A DNA stretch of 64,000 nucleotides, from assembly GCA_903825465.1 (NCBI GenBank), contig CAIKAR010000065.1, forward strand, positions 1 through 64,000. The letters are read 5' to 3'. This DNA comes from an uncultured Hyphomicrobiales bacterium (lineage in GTDB: Bacteria; Pseudomonadota; Alphaproteobacteria; Rhizobiales; Beijerinckiaceae). Made by a program: the position numbers and the translations under genes. Positions 57,860-64,000 of this stretch are shown here, piece after piece. The notes under the pieces were generated by a model. The model searched no databases, was not told the origin of the DNA, and worked only from the letters and a program-made list of their open reading frames with translations. Numbering within the stretch: position 1 is the stretch's first letter; every line of letters starts with the position of its first letter.

Positions 57860-59200
57860 TTAAACCAGCATTCCCATCGGATTTTCGATCAGCCCTTTGA
57901 ACGCGCTCAAAAGCTGCGCGCCCAGCGCCCCGTCGATGGCGCGATGGTCGCACGAGAGCGTCGCCGTCATCACGGTCGCGACAGTGGGCTGGCCCTTCTT
58001 CACAACGACGCGCTGCTCGCCCGCGCCAACCGAGAGAATGCTCGACTGCGGCGGATTGATCACCGCCGTGAAGTGCTTCATGCCGAACATGCCGAGGTTC
58101 GACACGGCGGAAACGCCGCCCTGGTATTCCTCGGGCTTCAGCTTGCGCGCCTTGGCGCGCGCGGCGAAATCCTTCATTTCGCTGGCGATGGCCGCAAGCC
58201 CCTTCGTTTCCGCGTTGCGCACGATGGGCGTGATCAGACCATCGGGGATGGCGACCGCGACCGAAATGTCGGAGTGCTTGTGCTTCAGCATCGCGCCTTC
58301 GGTCCACGTGACGTTGGCCGCGGGCACGCGCTGCAACGCAACGGCGAGCGCCTTCACCACGAAATCGTTGACCGAAATCTTGTAGGCGGGCTGCTTGTCC
58401 GCGCCCTTCGGCGCCGCGTTGTTGATCGCCTCCCGCGCGGCGAGCAGCGTGTCGATTTCGCAATCCACCGTCAGATAGAAATGCGGGATCGACGAGGCGG
58501 CGTCCGCGAGGCGGCGCGCGATGGTCTTGCGCATGCCGTCATGCGGAATCTCCTCGTAGCTGCCCGCCGCGAACAGCTTTTTAGTCGCGTCGTCGGACAT
58601 GGCGGGCGCTGGCGCGCGCCCGGCGGCAGGCGCCGGGGCGGCCTTGGCGCCGCCGCCGCCGGAGAGGGCGGCCTTGACGTCGCGCTCGACGACGCGGCCA
58701 TGCGGCCCGGAGCCGGCGATTTTTGTCAGGTCGAGGTTCGCGTCCTTCGCCATGCGGCGAGCGAGAGGCGAGGAAAACACGCGCGCGCCGTTTTTAAGGG
58801 GGAACGGATCCTCGTCCCCACGCGCGTTCGGCGTTTGCGGATTGCCAACGACATGGCCGCCATTGTTCGTGTTCTCGGCGGCCGGGGCTGGCGCCGCGGG
58901 AGCCGGAGCGGACGCGGCGCCACCGCTCGGTCCCGCCGAGATGGCTTTCGCGTCCTCGCCATCGCCGGCGATGACGCCAATCAACTGGTTGACCGGCACA
59001 TCCGCTGTGCCGTCCGCGACAACGATTTTCGCCAACACCCCATCGTCGATCGCCTCGACCTCCATGGTCGCCTTGTCGGTCTCGATCTCGGCGAGGACGT
59101 CGCCGGCCTTGACCTTGTCGCCGACCTTCTTGAGCCAGCGCGCGAGATTGCCCTTCTCCATCGTTGGCGACAGGGCGGGCATGAGAATGTTGATGGGCAT
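57860..59200 (-). CDS. pdhC: Pyruvate dehydrogenase complex dihydrolipoamide acetyltransferase (E2)
   Basis: [55 protein letters not shown]2 catalytic LSCDHRAIDGALGAQLL. Confidence 0.97.
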   Translation of the reverse strand: MPINILMPALSPTMEKGNLARWLKKVGDKVKAGDVLAEIETDKATMEVEAIDDGVLAKIVVADGTADVPVNQLIGVIAGDGEDAKAISAGPSGGAASAPAPAAPAPAAENTNNGGHVVGNPQTPNARGDEDPFPLKNGARVFSSPLARRMAKDANLDLTKIAGSGPHGRVVERDVKAALSGGGGAKAAPAPAAGRAPAPAMSDDATKKLFAAGSYEEIPHDGMRKTIARRLADAASSIPHFYLTVDCEIDTLLAAREAINNAAPKGADKQPAYKISVNDFVVKALAVALQRVPAANVTWTEGAMLKHKHSDISVAVAIPDGLITPIVRNAETKGLAAIASEMKDFAARAKARKLKPEEYQGGVSAVSNLGMFGMKHFTAVINPPQSSILSVGAGEQRVVVKKGQPTVATVMTATLSCDHRAIDGALGAQLLSAFKGLIENPMGMLV

Positions 59201-59321
59201 GGCGTCCTCGAAGGATTTAGGGATTTGGCGTGGCGGCGATGGGCTTGTCGAAAGGCGCGGCTTCGGGGCGCGCGGGGGCGGCGGTTTTTCCGGCTGGCTC
59301 GGCCATCTCGGACTCCCTTCC

Positions 59322-59600
59322 CTAAGGCGCGTCGGCCGCGGACGACCATTCCGCGTCGAGGCTTTGGCGGATCTCGTCGAGGATTTTTTCACGCGGCTGC
59401 TTGGTTTCCCGTTCGCGCATTGTGACGATGTGCCGCGCGATGTCGACCAGCATCAGTCCCCACACCGACGTGTCCTCGAAGGCGTTGTCGAGCGTCACGT
59501 GCAGATCGCCGTTGATGACGAAAGCGCGCACGATCTCCTTGCCGCCGAACATGTTGGCGTCGAACGGCGGGGGCAGTTCCTCGATGACGGGATCGGCCAT
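59322..59600 (-). CDS. DUF5076-like protein in the pdh operon
   Basis: MADPVIEELPPPFDANMFGGKEIVRAFVINGDLHVTLDNAFEDTSVWGLMLVDIARHIVTMRERE. Confidence 0.8.
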   Translation of the reverse strand: MADPVIEELPPPFDANMFGGKEIVRAFVINGDLHVTLDNAFEDTSVWGLMLVDIARHIVTMRERETKQPREKILDEIRQSLDAEWSSAADAP

Positions 59601-59604
59601 GTTC

Positions 59605-60963
59605 CTACCGGTACAAAACCGCCTTCGCCGCGCGCACAACATCGCCAACCGTCGGCAGCGCCAGCTTTTCAAGGTTCGCCGCGTAGGGCATCGGCACGTC
59701 CTTGCCGGTGACGCGCGCGACCGGGGCGTCGAGATAGTCGAATGCCGCTTCCATGATGCGCATGCCGATTTCGGCGGTGACGCCCGACTGGGGCCAACCC
59801 TCTTCGACGGCGACGCAGCGCCCGGTTTTCTGAATCGAGCGGACAACGGTCTCCGTGTCCATCGGGCGAATGGTGCGAAGATCGATGATCTCGGCTTCGA
59901 TGCCCTCCTTCGCCAGTTCGTCGGCGGCTTTCACGCAGTAGGTCATGCCGATGCCGAAGGAAACGAGGGTGACGTCCTTGCCGGCGCGATGGACCCGCGC
60001 CTTGCCGATAGGCACGAGGAAATCGTCGATCTTCGGGATTTCGCCGCTCTGCCCGTAAAGAATCTCGTTCTCGAGGAAGATCACGGGATTGTTGTCGCGA
60101 ATGGCGCTCTTCAACAATCCCTTCGCGTCGGCCGCGGTGAAGGGCATCACCACCGACAGGCCGGGCACTTGCGAATACCACGCCGCGAAGCATTGGCTGT
60201 GTTGGGCGGCGACGCGCGCCGCGGCGCCGTTGGGGCCGCGGAACACGATGGGACAACCCATCTGCCCGCCAGACATATAATTCGTTTTCGCGGCCGAATT
60301 GATGATCTGGTCCATCGCCTGCATGGCGAAGTTGAACGTCATGAATTCAAGAATGGGCCGCAAGCCCGCCATCGCGGCGCCGGCGGCGACGCCTGTGAAG
60401 CCGTGTTCGGTAATCGGCGTGTCGACAACGCGGCGGGGGCCGAACTCCTGCAACAGGCCTTGCGTGACCTTGTAGGCGCCCTGGTATTCCGCGACTTCCT
60501 CGCCCATGACGAAGACGTTTTCGTCGCGTCGCATTTCCTCCGCCATGGCGTCGCGCAAGGCTTCCCGCATGGTCATGACAACCATTTCGGTTCCAGCGGG
60601 GATTTCCTCCGACGCTGGCGCCTGGACGGGAACAGCCGGAGCGCTCGGCGCGGGAGCTTTCTCGCTGGCGGACGCGAGCGCTTTTTCAGCGGCTGGCGCG
60701 GGCGCGGCGGAGGCGTCCTCGCCCTCCCCGGCGATCACGCCGATGGGCGTGTTGACCGCGACATTCTCCGTGCCGTCGGCGACGAGAATGCTCGACAGCA
60801 CGCCCTCGTCGACGGCTTCGACTTCCATGGTCGCCTTGTCGGTCTCGATCTCGGCGATCACGTCGCCGGACTTGATCTTGTCGCCAACTTTCTTGAGCCA
60901 TTTGGCGAGCTTGCCCTGCTCCATCGTCGGAGACAGCGCGGGCATGAGAATATTGGTGGCCAT
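59605..60963 (-). CDS. pdhB: Pyruvate dehydrogenase E1 subunit beta with N-terminal lipoyl domain
   Basis: Lipoyl [50 protein letters not shown] then [44 protein letters not shown]. Confidence 0.97.
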   Translation of the reverse strand: MATNILMPALSPTMEQGKLAKWLKKVGDKIKSGDVIAEIETDKATMEVEAVDEGVLSSILVADGTENVAVNTPIGVIAGEGEDASAAPAPAAEKALASASEKAPAPSAPAVPVQAPASEEIPAGTEMVVMTMREALRDAMAEEMRRDENVFVMGEEVAEYQGAYKVTQGLLQEFGPRRVVDTPITEHGFTGVAAGAAMAGLRPILEFMTFNFAMQAMDQIINSAAKTNYMSGGQMGCPIVFRGPNGAAARVAAQHSQCFAAWYSQVPGLSVVMPFTAADAKGLLKSAIRDNNPVIFLENEILYGQSGEIPKIDDFLVPIGKARVHRAGKDVTLVSFGIGMTYCVKAADELAKEGIEAEIIDLRTIRPMDTETVVRSIQKTGRCVAVEEGWPQSGVTAEIGMRIMEAAFDYLDAPVARVTGKDVPMPYAANLEKLALPTVGDVVRAAKAVLYR

Positions 60964-60985
60964 TTCTGCGGTCCCTGCCCTGTCT

Positions 60986-62005
60986 CTAAGCCAAAATGTC
61001 CGTCCAGAGCTCCGACACGTCGGGCTCGGGATCGTGGCTGGCGAATTCGGCGGCTTCGTTGACGATGGCGCGCGCCTTCTGATCGAGCGCCTTCAACTCG
61101 TCCTCGCTCGCGCGTTTTTCGCGCAGCATGCGGGCGCCGACTTGTTCAATCGGGTCGTGCTCCTCGCGCATCTTCTGCACTTCTTCCTTGGTGCGGTACT
61201 TCGCGGGGTCGGACATGGAATGTCCGCGGTAACGGTAGGTCTGCATTTCGAGAATGAAGGGCCCCTTGCCCTCGCGCGCCCAGGCCAGCGCCTTCTCGGC
61301 CGCCGCTTTCACCGCGCGCACGTCCATGCCATCGACCTGCGCGCCCGGAATGTTGAACGACACGCCGCGCTTGGAAAAGTCCTGCTGCGCCGAAGCGCGC
61401 GTCACCGCCGTCCCCATGGCGTAGCGGTTGTTCTCGATGACGAAAACGACCGGCAGCTTCCACAACTCGGCGATGTTGAAGCTCTCGTAGACCTGGCCCT
61501 GGTTGGCCGCGCCGTCGCCGAAATAGGCCATCGAAACCGCGCCGTTCTTGCGATAGGCGTTGGCGAAGCCAAGGCCCGTGCCGAGCGACACCTGCGCCCC
61601 GACGATGCCGTGGCCGCCGTAAAAATTCTTGTCCTTGGAGAACATGTGCATCGAGCCGCCCTTGCCTTTCGACAGGCCGCCCTTGCGCCCGGTCAGTTCG
61701 GCCATGACACCCTTGGGATCGATGCCGCAGGCCAGCATATGGCCGTGATCGCGGTAGCCGGTGATCATCTGGTCGCCCGGCTTCATCGCCATCTGCATGC
61801 CGACGACAACGGCCTCCTGGCCGATGTAAAGGTGGCAAAAACCGCCAATGAGGCCCATGCCGTAGAGTTGGCCGGCCTTCTCTTCGAAGCGGCGGATAAG
61901 CAACATCTCGCGGTAAGCGAGGAGTTCCTGTTCCTTCGTCAACGCCGGCGGCGCGGCCGACTCGGCGGTGGATTTGGCTGTTTTGGCGCGGGCGGCGATT
62001 GCCAT
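60986..62005 (-). CDS. pdhA: Pyruvate dehydrogenase E1 subunit alpha
   Basis: [72 protein letters not shown]. Confidence 0.98.
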   Translation of the reverse strand: MAIAARAKTAKSTAESAAPPALTKEQELLAYREMLLIRRFEEKAGQLYGMGLIGGFCHLYIGQEAVVVGMQMAMKPGDQMITGYRDHGHMLACGIDPKGVMAELTGRKGGLSKGKGGSMHMFSKDKNFYGGHGIVGAQVSLGTGLGFANAYRKNGAVSMAYFGDGAANQGQVYESFNIAELWKLPVVFVIENNRYAMGTAVTRASAQQDFSKRGVSFNIPGAQVDGMDVRAVKAAAEKALAWAREGKGPFILEMQTYRYRGHSMSDPAKYRTKEEVQKMREEHDPIEQVGARMLREKRASEDELKALDQKARAIVNEAAEFASHDPEPDVSELWTDILA

Positions 62006-62171
62006 TATTGAACCTCGGGGGGACGCTTTCTCCGTCCCCTTCATAGCCCAAGCCGACTGAAGAAGCGAGGCAGCGCGCGTGCGGCGCGTCAATTCACAAC
62101 TACATGATAAAGAAAGGATTTTTGTTGATTAACTCAATACAAGTTACATCTTCAAATTAGCCGGTTTTCGA

Positions 62172-62495
62172 TTAAGTGCGGGGCTGCGGCAACAGCACCA
62201 GCACTTCGTTACGGTTGGCGACGCCCATTTCCGCGCGCGCCTCCTCGTCGAGAAGGTCGCGGTCCACGGATTGAGCCTGGAATTGCTGAATCTTGCGGTC
62301 GATTTCCGCGTGCTGGCCGCGCAGGTCCACCAACTCGGCCTCGAGCGCGTGGATTTTTTCCTTGTAAACGGCTTTCGCCTTCAATCCGCGGTCGCCATTG
62401 TCGGCGTGCCAGATGAAATAGGACGTGACGCCGCCGGAGAACGCGTAGAGCGCCAGCGGAAACACGATCGCGCGAATACCGGAGCGGATAACCAT
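62172..62495 (-). CDS. Septum formation initiator (FtsB/DivIC) family protein
   Basis: One TM then coiled coil AVYKEKIHALEAELVDLRGQHAEIDRKIQQFQAQSVDRDLLDEEARAEMGVANRNEVLV. Confidence 0.9.
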   Translation of the reverse strand: MVIRSGIRAIVFPLALYAFSGGVTSYFIWHADNGDRGLKAKAVYKEKIHALEAELVDLRGQHAEIDRKIQQFQAQSVDRDLLDEEARAEMGVANRNEVLVLLPQPRT

Positions 62496-62545
62496 GCGCC
62501 GATGGTCGCAAGGCTTGGTTAAGGAATTGTGATCGTGGCGCCAGA

Positions 62546-63595
62546 TCAAGCCGGGGGATAGTCGATGTAGCCTTCCGGCCCCTTGCTGTAGTGCGTCTTC
62601 GAACTGCCTTCGGCCAGCGGAAGGCCGTCGGCGAAACGCCGGGGCAAATCGGGATTGGAGACAAACCACTTGCCGAAAACAATCGCGTCGGCGGCCCCGC
62701 TCGCCAGCATCGCCTCGCCGCTCGCCTTGTCGAACCCCGCGCCGGCGAAATACGCGCCTTTGAACAATGGCCGCATGTTCGCGTGAGCCTCATAGGGCCC
62801 CTGCTGGGCGACGTGAAGATAAGCGATCTGGCGGGCCGACAATTCGCGCGCGAGATGAGGATAGACCTCCTCCGCGTCGGGCTCCGCCACGTCGTTGAAT
62901 TTGATGCGGGGCGAGACCTTGATCCCAACCCGCGCCGCGCCCGCCGCCGCGATCATCGAGTCCAGAGCGTCAAGCAAAAACCGCGAGCGGTTGGCGACGG
63001 ACCCGCCATACGCGTCGGAGCGCGTGTTGATGGTTGGATCGAGAAACTGGTGGATCAGATAGCCCGACGCCGCGTGCAATTCGACGCCATCGAAGCCCGC
63101 GGCGAGCGCGTTCAGCGCGGCGTGTCCGAATTCCGCCGCGACGCCGGGGATTTCGCCGATTTCGAGCGCGCGAGGCACGACGTACTCGATGGGACCGAAA
63201 TCCGTGTAGTTCTTGCCCTTGATGGCGATGGCCGAAGGCGCGACGGGCTGAGCCCCGCCCGGCAGCAGTTGCGGCACCGCGACGCGGCCGGTGTGGAAAA
63301 GTTGCGCGAAGATCTTGCCGCCTTTGGCGTGGACGGCTTCGACGACCTTGCGCCACGCGGCGACCTGTTGGGGCGAATGGAGGCCCGGAATGCGCGAATA
63401 GCCCTTGGCCATCTCAGACACGCAAGTCGCCTCTGAAATGATCAATCCGGCCGAGGCGCGTTGCGCGTAGTAGGTCGCCATGATGTCGGTGGGGCACCCC
63501 GCGTCGTCGTTGCGCGAGCGCGTCATGGGAGCCATGACAACGCGGTTTTTCAGGGTAATCGGACCAAGAACGAGGGGATCGTGAAGGCGGGCCAT
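62546..63595 (-). CDS. Alkene reductase (Old Yellow Enzyme family, NemA-like)
   Basis: LHDPLVLGPITLKNRVVMAPMTRSRNDDAGCPTDIMATYYAQRASAGLIISEATCVSEMAKGYSRIPGLHSPQQVAAW. Confidence 0.96.
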   Translation of the reverse strand: MARLHDPLVLGPITLKNRVVMAPMTRSRNDDAGCPTDIMATYYAQRASAGLIISEATCVSEMAKGYSRIPGLHSPQQVAAWRKVVEAVHAKGGKIFAQLFHTGRVAVPQLLPGGAQPVAPSAIAIKGKNYTDFGPIEYVVPRALEIGEIPGVAAEFGHAALNALAAGFDGVELHAASGYLIHQFLDPTINTRSDAYGGSVANRSRFLLDALDSMIAAAGAARVGIKVSPRIKFNDVAEPDAEEVYPHLARELSARQIAYLHVAQQGPYEAHANMRPLFKGAYFAGAGFDKASGEAMLASGAADAIVFGKWFVSNPDLPRRFADGLPLAEGSSKTHYSKGPEGYIDYPPA

Positions 63596-63933
63596 GGCGC
63601 TGTCGCTCGCGATGAAAGGACTGTCGCTCGACTATATCCGCTCCAGTCAGGCGATGATACGCGCGTCCCCAAATCAATAATTTGACAAGCCGAGCTTCCG
63701 CTCGCCGATTTATGAAGAAATAGCCAAGCCACAGGCTTCACGTTTGCAGTTTATATTTTAGTTATGTCCCATAATTGAACAGCGCATAAGCTTCGCCGTA
63801 TTGATCCGAAGTTGTATTAAAGGCACACCGCCTCGTTTCATTGCAAAATGCGCTTGCGCGCGGGAACGGGCCGTGGCCTAACCGTGTTGGGGTTGGGCAT
63901 GAGTTGAATAAAGCAAGCAAGGAACCCCAAGTG

Positions 63934-64000
63934 ATGTACAAGCTACTTCTCTCAACCGCGCTGGTCGCGGTCGCCTCTTCCGCCATGGCGGCGGATTTGC
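63934..64000 (+). CDS. Partial CDS (5' end), exported outer-membrane/porin-like protein
   Basis: MYKLLLSTALVAVASSAMAADL: signal peptide with AMAAD cleavage site, truncated by the window end. Confidence 0.7.
   Translation, partial: MYKLLLSTALVAVASSAMAADL

Noticed and set aside
56384-59425. 1013-aa plus-strand ORF
   Set aside because: Antisense to lpdA and pdhC, which are unmistakable; Arg/His/Asp-rich low-information translation typical of GC-rich antisense frames.
59401-61062. 553-aa plus-strand ORF
   Set aside because: Mirror frame of pdhB; no domain signature.
1-64000. CRISPR array or cas operon
   Set aside because: No regularly spaced direct repeats of 23-40 bp and no cas1/cas3/cas9-type proteins. 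The Cas2/SinR-like similarity at 21655-21966 is only a fold-level suspicion and not evidence of CRISPR.
1-64000. rRNA operons or additional tRNAs
   Set aside because: No 16S/23S signature segments and only one canonical GGTTCGAATCC T-arm context recognised (tRNA-Lys).

Overview
GC-rich chromosomal window from an alphaproteobacterium, probably Hyphomicrobiales. That assignment rests on the rpsF-rpsR-DUF2232-rplI arrangement, the pdhA-pdhB(lipoyl)-DUF5076-pdhC-lpd-lipA cluster, and recO next to parC. About 55 CDS are supported, plus one tRNA-Lys(TTT), one IS element with recognisable terminal inverted repeats, and several hairpin terminators. Most of the window is housekeeping or catabolic: SelO, CarA, YqeY, ribosomal proteins, Cfa, RecO, ParC, Ppa, MetG, TatD, PDH complex, LipA, and four orphan TctC/Bug-type solute receptors. 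Less ordinary regions: (1) the left edge (1-1383), which looks like the end of a genomic island abutting tRNA-Lys, with a partial DUF3768-like gene and a protein with a Tudor/Agenet-like C-terminus; (2) a four-gene ATP-grasp / alpha-E / transglutaminase / Anbu-type proteasome-homologue operon (6741-10721); (3) an AT-rich, tightly overlapping cassette of three small genes (21081-21966) encoding a small soluble protein, a two-TM protein and a SinR/Cas2-like small protein, which is my best candidate for an undescribed system; (4) a FecR-domain plus TPR/beta-barrel pair (40572-42740); (5) a PepSY membrane gene frameshifted at a C6 tract; (6) an ISNCY-like element inserted between convergent genes. 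All family calls are from reading translated motifs; no database search was run.
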